Shown here piece by piece: positions 21,388 to 32,553 of a DNA stretch of 64,000 nt. The stretch comes from Antitrichia curtipendula (taxonomy: Eukaryota; Streptophyta; Bryopsida; Hypnales; Leucodontaceae). Position 1 is the stretch's first letter. Each line of letters starts with the position of its first letter. The notes beneath the pieces were generated by a model, which saw only the letters and a program-made list of their open reading frames with translations, ran no database searches and had not been told where the DNA came from. Location of the stretch: contig OX579642.1 of assembly GCA_951230915.1 (NCBI GenBank), forward strand, positions 5,766,001 through 5,830,000, written 5' to 3'. Position numbers and translations under genes: made by a program.

Positions 21388-21611
21388 TGACCCCTTCGCT
21401 CGTCCCCTTGGAAAAACCCTGAATTTTATTTATTTTCCATGCATGAAGTTTTTTGCAAATCCTGAATTCATATTTGCAATCAGAGGCCTCAAAATTAGCT
21501 AGGGGGGCTGTAGAATGTAGGCTGTACACGGCACAAAATAGGGGGATTTATTTTATGTGCACACCTGGATGGACTTTGGTAGGACAAGCGAGGGGCTAGT
21601 TCAACCTGACC
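21388..21611. mobile_element. Same MITE family, inverted copy, 224 bp, duplication TTTCATGT
   Basis: Reverse orientation relative to 20785-21018; exact 8-bp TTTCATGT flanks (21380-21387 and 21612-21619). Its left terminus is shortened by several bases, but the duplication still abuts it, so the short end was present when it moved or the ends are flexible. Confidence 0.88.
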
Positions 21612-21619
21612 TTTCATGT

Positions 21620-22240
21620 GGGGTTACAAAGAGTACAAACTCAATTGAGTTTGTATTCTTGCCACATACTGTTTTTCTTCATGGAAATGGGAAGTTGGTA
21701 AGAAAAAAAATCGGATCACAAAATATGCTATTTTAGTGTGCTGGGGGACGTTGTTGCTACTTGCTCTAAATCTGAAATTTCTTTACAAAAATGACATTTT
21801 CTAAGTTTGAACCCAACTAACAAAACAAAGGTCATCTACTCCAATTTAATTAATTTTCTATTTGATGTGATTTTTCTTCACTTTTTCTTCAAAAATTCTC
21901 AAAAAAATCAGTTTTCCACAATTAAAAATCTAAATTTAATGTGAAGTAAAGAAGACATGTAATTTCATCACTCAAAAATAATTTTTATCTTTATTGGTGT
22001 ACATTATTTTCTTACCTTGGGGTCTACTGTATGGTTTATTCAAATTCCTATTGGTATGCTAGCAATGACTTCTAGAATTTTGTGCCATTGTCATTACACT
22101 ACTTTTGAATACTTCATATGATTTACATTTAATTACTAAGATTTTAAATAAATATACACTAAGGTATTTAGATGGGTTTAGCAACAACTGTTAAGTCCTG
22201 TTTCCCCGTTGTGCGGACAACAACGTCGCCTCTCTGGGGT
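21620..22240. other. No gene recognised
   Basis: AT-rich sequence without a recognisable frame or internal repeat. Confidence 0.5.
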
Positions 22241-23398
22241 CACTACAAAATGACTTCTTAGAAGTCTCGGACAATTGCGCACCTATTGTATTATTGACTT
22301 TGGGGCCTTGCGTATTGTAATTCATTGTGTGATTTGCAAACATCCTATGCAATCATTGTCACACTTTTTCTACATGAAGTGAAGAGACCTAGGATAATTA
22401 CAGATGTCCATGTTTTGGAGAAGTCAAATAGGTGACCCTAGTATTTATTTTGTGCCAATCATTCCAATCTTTCTTGAAAATTTGTCTATAAAATTTGATT
22501 TGAGACTTGAAATCTAAAACGGATTTAACAATATGAATATAAGATTGATTTCCCAACTTCTCTTAGTCCAAAGTTTTTTGAAAAGGGATAATCTACTATG
22601 CCTAAATGAGATCTTAAATATTACTTGTGAGGCAATATTAATTCATGTGTTTTACATATCCCACATGGTTTGTCTTGCCTCCTACCATTCCACTTGTATA
22701 AATGACTTGTCATTTCATACTCACAAACTAAGTGACTTTAGAAGCCATGTGTTACATTTGCCAACTATGACATTTGGTGTATTATTTATGGTATATTAAG
22801 TATTGTTGTGGAATTTTGAATGTACTCACATGTGAGTATAGAATGACTACTCCTCGTGCAATTGTCATTATACTCCTTTTAGCCGCAACTTTAAAATGAC
22901 AAACAAATGACTTCCCATGGCCTTGGAGAGTGACCTAATCCCTAAATTAATGTCGTGTCAGAATGACTACAAAATGAATTGCCACGTGTTAGTCCATTTG
23001 AATGGCACAAAGATTCCATTGCAACTTCTAAATGATGATATTATGATTTCCAACGTGTACCTCCACATCAAATGTGGCACGGGTCTATTGTAACTTCAAA
23101 ATGACTTCAAAATGACTAGCCACATGGATGTCCACATCAGACACATGGGCCAACACTTTCCACATGGAGCCATTTCTTTAACCCGAACTTTCTTTATCAC
23201 TTGAAAAAAAATAGTCAGTTATCCACTTATACATCCAAGGCCTTTTATTGTTGGTGATAATAAAAATTGCAGTCATTTATAAACAACTTGTCTACTATGA
23301 CTCCAGGGCCCCTAAGTCATTTTGCAGTCAAATGTATCTGGAATGACTGTTGTGAAGTCACATTTTGAAGTCATATATGTGGTCATTTTTTTGTAGTG
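22241..23398. mobile_element. CACTA-ended non-autonomous element, 1158 bp
   Basis: Begins CACTACAAAATGACTTC and ends GTCATTTTTTTGTAGTG. CACTACAAAA ends are typical of CACTA (En/Spm) elements. Subterminal repeats of AAATGACT/AGTCATT occur throughout, also CACTA-like. The flanking triplets are GGT and AGT, two of three bases matching. Part of its interior (about 22465-22780) resembles one half of the foldback at 49730-50365, so it is nested or has captured that sequence. No transposase frame remains. Confidence 0.7.
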
Positions 23399-25347
23399 AG
23401 TGTAGCTCACTTACGTAAAGAAAAATTATGAAGAACAAAGAAGATGTTTAAAGAATAAACAAAGTATGAAACCCTACTAAGGTAGAAAACTAGTAGTTGA
23501 TCATTAAGAAATTTTGGAGCATGAGATGGTGGAAATTTTTCCCATGTAGGAAGATAGGAAATATGGGGATAGCAAAAAGTTTAGAATTTTATTCCCCAAA
23601 ATGAAATTATTATGAATTTTGGGAGGCAAAAAGTATTCTTGGTCTAAGCCAATGTCTAGAATCTTCCAATTTTGATCATTTAAGAGCTACTTTTTTTTCT
23701 TTTTCTTACTACTTTGAGACATGTCATAACCTTATTAATCCCTAACTTTGAAAAGGACAAAAAACACAGATTTCAAGCTTGAATTCCAAACTAAGGTTGG
23801 AAACAGTACATCCTATAGGCTGGGTACTAAGCGTGATTGATAATTGATACTTCTACCTTAAGCATTGTAGAATCTAAGCAACAAAAAGAGAAAAGGTTGG
23901 TATAAATTGAACCAACCCTATAGGAGGAGGCTCTGAAATCGCATGGGCATTCTAAATCACCTCTAAAAATAGTGTAGAAACAATGGAGATGGTTTTCAAG
24001 AAGGAGTAGATTTTGAGAGGTGATTAAAATTGATTCCATGTGCATGGTTTTAGGACCATTAGCCTCCAATAGGGGTTGATTCATGAAATTAAAGAACCCA
24101 TATGAAAATACAAATGATGACAATAAAATTAAATTATGTATAGGGAAGGTCATAAATGAAATTGCACTACAATATTGAGTTGTCACACCTTTTGAAATAG
24201 CCATGACAAACACATGTGGTGCTCCATTTTTGGCACTCTTGGGGCACTTTCAAGAACTTCCATGAACATGTTGAGCTTGTTATTCATCATTTTTTGGACT
24301 CATATGTTGTATTCAAAGGGGCATTTGAATTGATAATTGTTGCACCCTATGCGCAACAATAGCGCCCTACGTAGCCTTCCATTTAGAAAATCACAATTTA
24401 CTTACTATGACTCCAAAAGTTACCCCTCAAAAAAGGCTTTGAATTGTTTTTTATTTCTCTATCTACAAAAAAATTCCAAATATTTGGGAAACTAGTGCAT
24501 TAGCACATCTATTTCTTTCCTTAGTTGGGCAATTCAAGAGCCTCCTACCTTAACAACATTGCAAATGGAAAATCAATATACAAAGAACTATTTTTTACCT
24601 CCCTAAATAGTTATATTTTGTATGAAAATAACATAATAAGGTTTAGAATCTTTTGTCTTTCAATTTCCATATTCAACTGTTTTTTCATTTGCTCGTTCAT
24701 TTGTCTCACTTTGTATTAATTCAACTAAATGTCTGAGGCATATTCTGAGGTTCTTAGAATTTGCTTTACAGTGAACAAAAAACTAACATTTTGATAAGTT
24801 TTATCAAATTTTTTAGTTGTAACCAAAGAAATTCAAACTAGACATGTTTGAGATCGCATGGGAAAAGAAAACACAACAACATCACTTATGAATTGAAATA
24901 TTAGAATGTTTGATCATGACGGTGTTAAAATTGTGAAAGTAATTTGAAGTCTTTTAATCATCTTTTCAAATGTCAAATTTAAAAAATTGATCAGTAAAAA
25001 AATATGAGGTTAAAGGACACAACATGCATAATTCCAATCAATTAATGGCTTCTCAGAATCTACTCTTAATTTTTTTAAATGAATTTCTAATGTAATTTTT
25101 CCTCCAAGATCTAGGGTACTTGAGGCTCATTCCCAAGAGCCTTCAACACTAAAAAATCAAGATTTGCAATGGACACCCTTGCACAAAATCATGGATAGAA
25201 AAATCATATTCACTTATTTTAAAAATAAAAAATTTAATGCTAAAACTAGACTTCAAAAATATAAACTACTAAATAGCAGCTTGGTTAGGTTTTATTTAAC
25301 TTCAAAAAATTTCAACATTTGAATTTGGTGCCTTGGGCATTTGCTCG
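23399..25347. other. No gene recognised
   Basis: AT-rich; several frames of 60-130 codons without motifs. The phrase CAAGAGCCTCCTACCT at 24536 also occurs at 12364. AAATGCCCAAGGCACCAAA lies on the minus strand near 25335. Confidence 0.45.
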
Positions 25348-26279
25348 TTAACCCCTAAAGTTCCGTGACTATGTTTTCACTAAAAACGCTCAAGAACTGC
25401 CATTTTTAGTACAAGTACCAAATTTTTGAAAAAAACTTTTTTTTTGACTCATGTAACCGTAGGATATTGTAGTATGCTGACTTGAGAATATGTGGTAAAA
25501 ATTTCAGAAATTTCCACTACGTGGATTGCAAGATATAAACATTCAAAATCACTGAAATTGTTTTTGACCCCTGCAAAAAAACGGGCAGCTGCACTTCAAA
25601 AGCTCACTTTTTATGAAAAAATGTCCAAAATAGTGGTGCTTCTTTGGATTCTTTTTCCTAAACAAGTTGGCTACATGCTTGAAAATTTTCACATCATTTG
25701 GAATTGTACAACATATAGTAAAAAAATAGTAAGTAGAATGAAGTAGAGAATGATTCAAAATACTAAATTGTTAAGAATTTAGATATGAAATTGAAAAATG
25801 CCAATCCCAATGGTTGAAATGTTGTATTAAACAATCTACATCCTATGATTTTATTTTTTTCAAAAAATATTGAAAATTGAGTAAGATAAAAGACTTCAAA
25901 GTTTATTTTAGAGTAGAGATTCCAAAACTGCCCGCAAACTAAAACTCCTCATAACTTTTGACTCATTGGTCAAAATGGAATGATTCAAAGCTTACCACGT
26001 ATAGATAGCTCTGGAAAACCAATTTCAAATTTTTGTTTCTGAAAAAAGTGATTTTTTCTTATCTGCCCTAACTGCCCGGCTGAGAAAAAAAGCAACATAT
26101 TAGGCCATAACTTTTGACTCGTATTTTCAAATGTCATAAAATTTAGTTCAAATGAAAGGTACTCCTTGTCCACAACTTCTATTAAAATTTCAGCCTCAAA
26201 CTTGTAAATCTCTGGCCACATGTACCTGCCCAATTTTTTTATTTTGCCAAATTCTACAAGCTGGTCCTTTAGGGGTTAA
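25348..26279 (-). mobile_element. TTAACCCC-family element, 932 bp (copy 1)
   Basis: Perfect 13-bp inverted ends TTAACCCCTAAAG/CTTTAGGGGTTAA. The whole interior matches, inverted, 28229-29168 and 43428-44368. Recognisable blocks are GTGGATTGCAAGATATAAAC, ATAACTTTTGACTCATTGGT and GACTATGTTTTCAC. No long frame is shared by the three copies, so it is non-autonomous or structural. Superfamily unknown; no clear target duplication. Confidence 0.75.
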
Positions 26280-26895
26280 TTGTCAAACACTTGCGATGCA
26301 ACAACTTGTTCATAGAGTCAATTGACTTTTCATCCCCCCTCAAATTAAATCCAAAACTTTTGGTTTAATCCCTTAATGTATAGAGTACTCTCTAGATTTC
26401 ACGATTGAGAAAAATCATTATAAAATTATATTTGGAAGAATATTTTGGAATTGAGTATACAAATAAAAGTTGTACATTTGGGGTTTTAGATACCAATGCT
26501 AGATTCACCAATGCTATCATCAAAATTTTGAAAGGAAAATTTCAAAATTCCTTCTATTTTCAAATTCAAGTAGAATATCATCTTCTTTTTTCATAAATTT
26601 TTTTGGAATGGATTTGAAATGAGGTTTTACTTGACATTTAATTTATTTTTTATAATTATTTTCTTTAAATCTATGGCTTCATTTTTGCAATTCCAATTTT
26701 GGCTTGATAAACCACTAGATATATTTTGACATTTGTAATTTTAGAAAGAAAAATATGTACTCTAGTTTCACCAAATTCAACCATTAAATAGGATAACAAC
26801 TTGATAAGGTGTATCCAAAAATTAAGATAACTTTCATCCAAGCAATAATGAGTTTTAATGTTTTATTGATTAGAAATTGGATGTCGAAGCACTAC

Positions 26896-27121
26896 GGCTA
26901 GGGAAGATTGGCCTTCTTATTGTTGTAGCCAAGGATATATGTAAAAATTGCCCTCTATTTTCTATTGTGTAAATTTTGTATTTCTTCACTTCATTGAGCT
27001 AATTTGGGGCCTTTAATTGCAAATATGAATTCAAAATTGCAGATTTTATGATGGGTGGCAAATAAAAAATTCTAGTGTTTTGTCAAGGGTAAAGCATGGG
27101 ACAATATGAGGGTCAATCCTC
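26896..27121. mobile_element. hAT-type MITE (GGCTGGGG family), degraded copy 3
   Basis: Ends GGCTAGGGAAGATTGGCC and the complement of GGTCAATCCTCCTTGGCC. Flanks are AGCACTAC and (after one extra base) AGCGCTAC, a near-match 8-bp duplication. Keeps the TTTGGGGCCTTTAATTGCAA block of copy 1. Confidence 0.65.
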
Positions 27122-27129
27122 CTTGGCCG

Positions 27130-27879
27130 AGCGCTACAAGGTTAATCTTTAAAGGAGTAAATCCATTGCAAAATAGTCAAACATCATGTTTGAGCTAAAT
27201 TTTCCCTTCTAAATTGTGTTCAAATATCAATTTTGAATTTTTGAGATCGAAAGTGAAAATAAATTTATAAATATAGCAAAAAAAGTTAAATTAATTTGAA
27301 ATTATTTCAAGAGGTACAAGTAGCAATGGAATTTGTATGAATTTTTTTAAAATAATTGTTTTACTTTTTACATCCAAAATACCCCCACAATAACCTTCAA
27401 GTTAAATTTCACTATCAAGATAAATTTATCCTATTACAACATTGATGTATTAAATCGTAATATTTTCCATTTATAAAAAAGCAAATTTTCTAATGACACT
27501 GATTTTTTTAAATTATTTTTTTTGGAAAAATCAAATAATTTTAATTATTTAAAATAGAATGTGGAAATATAATTAGTATATTAATTATAATATATATTAG
27601 ACTAATTTGATATTTTTACCACAAATGAACGTCAGAATGAAAAATGTAATTTTGTAATTTAAATTAAAAAAAACATTTTGAAAAAAGAAAATTTGAATGA
27701 AAAACACACAATATGGTGCAACATGAATTTTTGACACTTGGAGCTTGCAATTGCAATCATTTTTAAAATTTAAATTTTTTTTCAAAATTTTAAAATGGGA
27801 TAGTATTTAAACATGTCAAGCTTCATTTCTTAGTTTAAAGCACATATCAAGAATAGATATTTTGAAAGTTACAATCAGG
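27130..27879. other. Very AT-rich, no gene
   Basis: Long A/T runs (for example 27490-27680) and no supported feature. Confidence 0.5.
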
Positions 27880-28190
27880 GTTGACTAATGCCTAGGGGGA
27901 ACTGCCTCCACTTTTTGTTACAAGGAAAATTATTGAATTTTTAAAATTTTCCATGCATGATAAGCATTGGAAATTTTGAATTCATATTTTGGCAATTAGA
28001 GATTCCAAATTAATTAGGCTTGGGAGGTATAGAAGATAAATTAATCAAGCACAAAATAGGGGATTTTTTAATTTATTTTTTGAACAAATGAAACGAGCCA
28101 TTGCATTAAAATATCCACAGGGGATCTTTTTTTACATACACCCATGAGATGAGTGGGGGGTGACAAGCAAGGGCGAGTTCACCTTGTCCA
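27880..28190. mobile_element. hAT-type MITE (GGCTGGGG family), degraded copy 4, expanded
   Basis: In inverted orientation it keeps TTTTCCATGCATGA, GAATTCATATTT and GCACAAAATAGGGGATTT, with an insertion of about 50 bp around 28065-28125 (GAAACGAGCCATTGCATTAAA). Right end GACAAGCAAGGGCGAGTTCACC. Confidence 0.55.
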
Positions 28191-28228
28191 TTCACCAATG
28201 CGCATCCACTTTTGGGATGCATGAACCT

Positions 28229-29168
28229 TAATTCTTGAAGGACCAACATGTATTTTTTGGCAATATAAATTTTTTGGGTAGGTACCCATGACTAGAGATT
28301 TGCATATTTTATGCTGAAATTTTAATAGAAGGTAGGGGTGAAGAATATACTTCATATGCACTCAATTTCATGACATTTGGAAATATGAGTCAAAAGTTAT
28401 GGCCTAATATGTTACTTTTTTTATTGGCTAAGCAGTCTAGGCAAATTTCTAAAAATCACTTTTTTCATAAACAAAAATTTGAAATTGATTTTCTAGATTT
28501 ATTTATACGTAGAAAGCTTTGAATCATTTCATTTTGATCAATGAGTCAAAGTTATGAGGAGCTTTAGTTTGTGGGCAATTATGGATTCTGTACTCTAAAA
28601 TAAACTTTGAAGTCCTTTATCTTACTCAATTTTCAATATTTTTGGGAAAAAAAAAAATCATTGGATGTAGATTGTTTATTACAACATTGCAACCATTGGG
28701 ATTTTCATTTTTCATTTCTATAACTAAATTCTTAACAATTTTGTATTTTTAATCATTTCTCTACTTCTCTCTACTTATTATTTTTTCTTGTATGTTGTAC
28801 AATTCCAAATGATGTGAAATTTTTTCAAGCATGTAGATAACGAGTCTAGGAAAAAGAAGCCAAAGAAGCCACACTATTTTGGACATTTTTTCATACAAAA
28901 GTGAGCTTGTGAAGTGCAACTGCCTGATTTTTTGTGGGGCCCAAAAAACAATTTAAAGTGAATTTGAATGCTTATATCTTGCAATCCACACAGTGGAAAT
29001 CTTGAAATTTTTACCACATGTTTTCAAATCAGCATACTACAAGATCCTATGGTTACATGTGTCAAAAAAAAGTTTTTTTTCAAAAAGTTGGTACTTGTAT
29101 TAGAAATGGCAGTATTGGACTGTTTTTGGTGAAAACATAGTCAAGATACTTAAGGGGGTACAGGGTTA
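28229..29168 (+). mobile_element. TTAACCCC-family element (copy 2), decayed ends
   Basis: Opposite orientation to copy 1, so 25348-26279 and this copy form a 0.93-kb inverted pair about 2 kb apart. Shared interior blocks are AAACTTTGAAGTCC, GTTGTACAATTCCAAATGATG and TTTTTGGTGAAAACATAGTC. The terminal repeats have decayed (CTTAAGGGGGTACAGGGTTA on the right). Confidence 0.7.
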
Positions 29169-29269
29169 AAACATGCTATTGTGGCCCATTTGTTAAAAGA
29201 AAATGCTATTTTTAAATTAGAACCCTGTGTAACGACAAGTTTGAAAGTACCAGTGTACTATTTAGTTCT

Positions 29270-30247
29270 CCTGTTGACTCTTCTGTTGACGACAGTCTCC
29301 GTCAGCATTTTTCGTCTCCCTTCAACAAAGTCAGTCAGCAGTCCATTGAAATGAATATCAATATGTTCAACAGAAGGTCCCCAAACCCTGGTCAGTCAGC
29401 CACTTACGGAAGAAGCCTCATCCTTCTCGTCCCTCCTCGTCCATAATTCGTCGTCGTCGTTCGTCCTCCCCCTCGTTGTTCGTCGTCGTTGCGAGACGGA
29501 GAGCCTCTCTTTGCTTTCAGTTGAGCTTCCCCGCTGGTTCGTTCCTTCTCTCGTTACGCGAATACGATCACCATTGGGCTTGGTCGCCGTCGCCGTCGCC
29601 GTCGTCATCATCTTGCATCACCCTTCACTGGCACTTCACTGCGCTTTTCCTCAACCTCTGGGTGCGCCAACACCCACGTATGTCATCTCGCCTGTTTACA
29701 GCACTCGGGCAAGCCGTGGTAGCATTTACCCTCTGTGCATGAATCACTGCAAGCCGCAACTTCTTCATTGGAGAGTCGTGAATCCACTCACTGCGCCCAT
29801 TGGGGGTGGTTGTGGTTTGCTTAGTTGGTGAACAACACCCATTTCGCACTGCCGTCACTCTTCATGCTTTTGGTTGAAACCCTGAGTGGCTGTCTCCCGT
29901 CACTGCTCGGTTCTGTTGCAGCAGGGCTTTCGAGGACATTCTTTGGAGGGGATTGGAGGGTGGGGGATTCGAGATCGAGGTTGTTGAAGACGGAGGTCAC
30001 GCAGTGGTTTTTAAAACCCTGCCTTCGCCGCTCTATTTCGGGGTGAACGCCTGCAGGCAGGGCATTTGGAGTTTTGTTCGTGTTGGCTACTTCTGGGATG
30101 CGAGAGTGTAATTTGGGGTGAAATTTGGATGTGAATCTTGCTGAAGGGGGAGGAGTTCTGAGAATTGCGAGGTGGGTTTCGACTGATTTGATGTGAGTGC
30201 GGGGGGATTGGTGGTTTTAAGGGTTTGGTGTGTTGCACCGCGCGGAG
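29270..30247 (+). promoter_or_regulatory. Upstream and leader region of the P450 reductase gene
   Basis: Composition shifts from AT-rich repeat DNA to GC-richer unique sequence at about 29270. It contains TCGTCGTCGTTCGTCC-type repeats (29410-29480) and GTCGCCGTCGCCGTCGCC (29583-29600). An in-frame TAA at 30218-30220 closes the reductase frame upstream of its first ATG. No convincing TATA box is seen near a likely start, and a 5' UTR intron cannot be excluded. Short open frames here lack motifs. Confidence 0.5.
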
Positions 30248-32284
30248 ATGACGAGCGCGGCGATGGCGTTCTCCTTCATGCCGCCGTTTTTCAGTATCTT
30301 CGAAGTCTGGGCGTGTGTGTTGTTAGTCGGTACAGTTGCGTTTTTCATGTGGCGACAGCAGCAGAGTTCGAAGCCCGTGCCCAAGCCTGTGATTGTGAAG
30401 CCCGCGTTGAGAATCGAGGACGAGGTCGAGGACAACTCTGTGAAGCGCGTGACTGTGTTCTTCGGGACCCAGACCGGCACAGCAGAAGGGTTTGCGAAAG
30501 CGATTGCCGAGGAGGCCAAATCGCGGTACGAAGGCTCGGCCAAGTTCAAGGTGGTGGATATGGACGATTACGGTGCGGACGACGAGCAGTACGCTTCCCG
30601 ACTGAAAAAAGAAACCCTGGCGCTCTTCATGGTGGCGACCTACGGCGACGGAGAGCCCACAGACAACGCGGCGCGCTTCTACAAATGGTTCGTCGAGAAT
30701 GGGGAGGATCTCGAACTGGGGTTAAGCAACTTAAACTACGGCGTCTTCGGCCTGGGCAACCGGCAATACGAGCACTTCAACAAAGTCGCAAAGGAGATTG
30801 ACGCCGGATTGGCGAAGCAGGGTGCGAAGCGCATCGTGGAAGTCGGTGTGGGCGACGACGACCAGTGCATCGAGGACGATTTCACAGCCTGGAAGGAGAA
30901 GCTCTGGCCGGAGCTTGACGCCCTCCTCCAAGACCAAGACGCGCCCACCACGCCACACACACCCTACCTCGCCGCGGTCGCAGCGTATCGCGTCGTCACA
31001 TACCCTCCCGACACAAAACTCTTCGTGGAAGAATACGCCGCGAAGAAGAACGGCCAAGCGGTCTACGACGCGCTCCACCCGTGCCGTGCCGACGTCGCCC
31101 TCGTGAGAGAGCTTCATTCCTCGCTCTCAGACCGATCGTGCACACACCTCGAGTTCGACATTGCCAACACGGGATTGCCATACGAAGCAGGCGACCATGT
31201 GGGCATCTACGTCGAAAACAGCGAGGAAGACGTTGCCGAAGCCGCAAACCATTTAGGCTTCCCCACAGATACGATCTTCTCCCTTCACGTCGACGCCGAG
31301 GAAGGGCAGCTTCTCGCTGGCTCCCTGCCAGCGCCGTTTCCTGGACCCTTGCTGCTCTCCACTGCGCTTCGTCGTTACGCAGATCTTCTCAACCCACCTC
31401 GCAAAGCTGTTCTCACAGCCTTGTCATCCTTCGCAACGGATCCCGAAGAGGCAGAGCGCTTGAAGCACATGGCGTCTTTGCAAGGGAAAGAAGAGTATTC
31501 CAAGTGGATTGTGGCCAGCCAGCGCTCCTTGATCGAAGTTCTGGCTGCGTTTCCTTCAGTGAAGCTTCCACTCGGCGTTTTCTTCGCAAGCGTCGCGCCG
31601 CGCTTGCAACCCCGATTCTACTCGATCTCGTCGTCGCCGCGACTCTCGCCGTCTCGAATTCACACCACTTGCGCGCTTGTTTATGGGCCCAGCCCTACGG
31701 GACGCATTCACAAGGGCGTGTGCTCGACGTGGATGAAGAACGCGAAGACGAAAGAGGAAGCTGGCGCGGAGGGGTGCAGCTGGGCTCCCATTTTTATTCG
31801 CCAGTCGAATTTTAGGCTTCCTGTGGATACCACCACGCCTGTTGTGATGATAGGACCCGGTACTGGTTTGGCACCGTTTCGAGGATTCTTGCAAGAGCGA
31901 GCTGCGTTGCAGGAAACGGGAGCTGTCCTTGGACCTGCGAAGCTGTTTTTTGGGTGTCGGACACGCACTCAGGATTTTATCTATGAAGAGGAGCTGAATT
32001 CTTTTGTGGAAAAGGGTGTGGTGGAGCTCACGGTGGCATTTTCCAGGGAGGGAACGAAGGAGTATGTGCAGGCCAAGCTGCTGGAGCAAGCGAGTGAGAC
32101 GTGGAAGCTGATTAGCGAGGGGGGGTACTTGTATGTGTGTGGGGATGCCAAAGGGATGGCGAGAGATGTGCACCGGATGTTGCATACGATTGTCATGCAA
32201 GTGGAGGGCGTGGAGAGCAGCAAGGCTGAAGCTATTGTAAAGCAATTGCAAGCGGACGGGCGGTACCAGCGCGACGTGTGGTAG
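30248..32284 (+). CDS. CPR: NADPH-cytochrome P450 reductase, intronless
   Basis: A 678-residue diflavin reductase passing electrons from NADPH via FAD and FMN to cytochrome P450s on the ER membrane. The start is the first ATG (MTSAAMAFS) after an in-frame stop at 30218. Residues 15-36 form the N-terminal membrane anchor. The FMN domain (about 66-215) has GTQTGTAE at 73-80, [19 protein letters not shown] and [14 protein letters not shown]. The FAD part has RFYSISSSP at 456-464 and GVCSTW at 490-495. The NADPH part has [12 protein letters not shown] at 536-547, FFGCR and [14 protein letters not shown] at 629-642. The catalytic Ser459, Cys631, Asp676 and terminal Trp678 are all present, as is the conserved RDVW end. 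The short pre-FMN segment is class-I-like. Length is normal and no break is seen. Most angiosperm homologues have many introns; here the whole frame is continuous and GC-rich, consistent with an old retrocopy or a lineage-specific intronless gene. Confidence 0.97.
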   Translation: MTSAAMAFSFMPPFFSIFEVWACVLLVGTVAFFMWRQQQSSKPVPKPVIVKPALRIEDEVEDNSVKRVTVFFGTQTGTAEGFAKAIAEEAKSRYEGSAKFKVVDMDDYGADDEQYASRLKKETLALFMVATYGDGEPTDNAARFYKWFVENGEDLELGLSNLNYGVFGLGNRQYEHFNKVAKEIDAGLAKQGAKRIVEVGVGDDDQCIEDDFTAWKEKLWPELDALLQDQDAPTTPHTPYLAAVAAYRVVTYPPDTKLFVEEYAAKKNGQAVYDALHPCRADVALVRELHSSLSDRSCTHLEFDIANTGLPYEAGDHVGIYVENSEEDVAEAANHLGFPTDTIFSLHVDAEEGQLLAGSLPAPFPGPLLLSTALRRYADLLNPPRKAVLTALSSFATDPEEAERLKHMASLQGKEEYSKWIVASQRSLIEVLAAFPSVKLPLGVFFASVAPRLQPRFYSISSSPRLSPSRIHTTCALVYGPSPTGRIHKGVCSTWMKNAKTKEEAGAEGCSWAPIFIRQSNFRLPVDTTTPVVMIGPGTGLAPFRGFLQERAALQETGAVLGPAKLFFGCRTRTQDFIYEEELNSFVEKGVVELTVAFSREGTKEYVQAKLLEQASETWKLISEGGYLYVCGDAKGMARDVHRMLHTIVMQVEGVESSKAEAIVKQLQADGRYQRDVW

Positions 32285-32410
32285 TCGCCCTCTCTCGGTA
32301 CGAGTTTGTTACTACTTTCAAGACTATTACAAGTTAAATGGCGAGAATACAATTTAGGTCATAGGGACATCAGAGGGACTACTGCAATTAGGCCGCAGGG
32401 GCATCATACA

Positions 32411-32553
32411 CTAGTAGAAAAAACCCTCTTAGAAAACCTAGCTGTGTTGTAGTGCCATTTTAAAGCAGTTTCAACCTTCAACTCTGTCCATGATTATGTG
32501 GCTAGGTTTTCTGTAAACAGATCAGGGAGTGAGTTGACTGGGTTCTCTACTAG
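32411..32553. mobile_element. Small MITE, about 143 bp, CTAGTAGA ends
   Basis: Inverted ends CTAGTAGA.AAACCC and GGGTTCTCTACTAG, with GAAAACCTAGC/GGCTAGGTTTTC arms inside. CACTAGTAGAAA at the left (from 32409) is a CACTA-like start, but the right end lacks TAGTG. It lies about 130 bp past the reductase stop and may fall in its 3' UTR. Confidence 0.6.

Noticed and set aside
29396..29860. Small frames upstream of the reductase as a separate gene
   Set aside because: Simple-repeat-driven (TCG and GCC repeats), overlapping on both strands, no domain.
30230..30247. An upstream GTG as start of the reductase
   Set aside because: Plant nuclear genes start at ATG; the first in-frame ATG is 30248 and an in-frame stop lies at 30218.
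30731..32352. Several long frames antisense or shifted within the P450 reductase gene (up to 244 codons)
   Set aside because: Shadow frames expected in a GC-rich coding sequence; no motifs.
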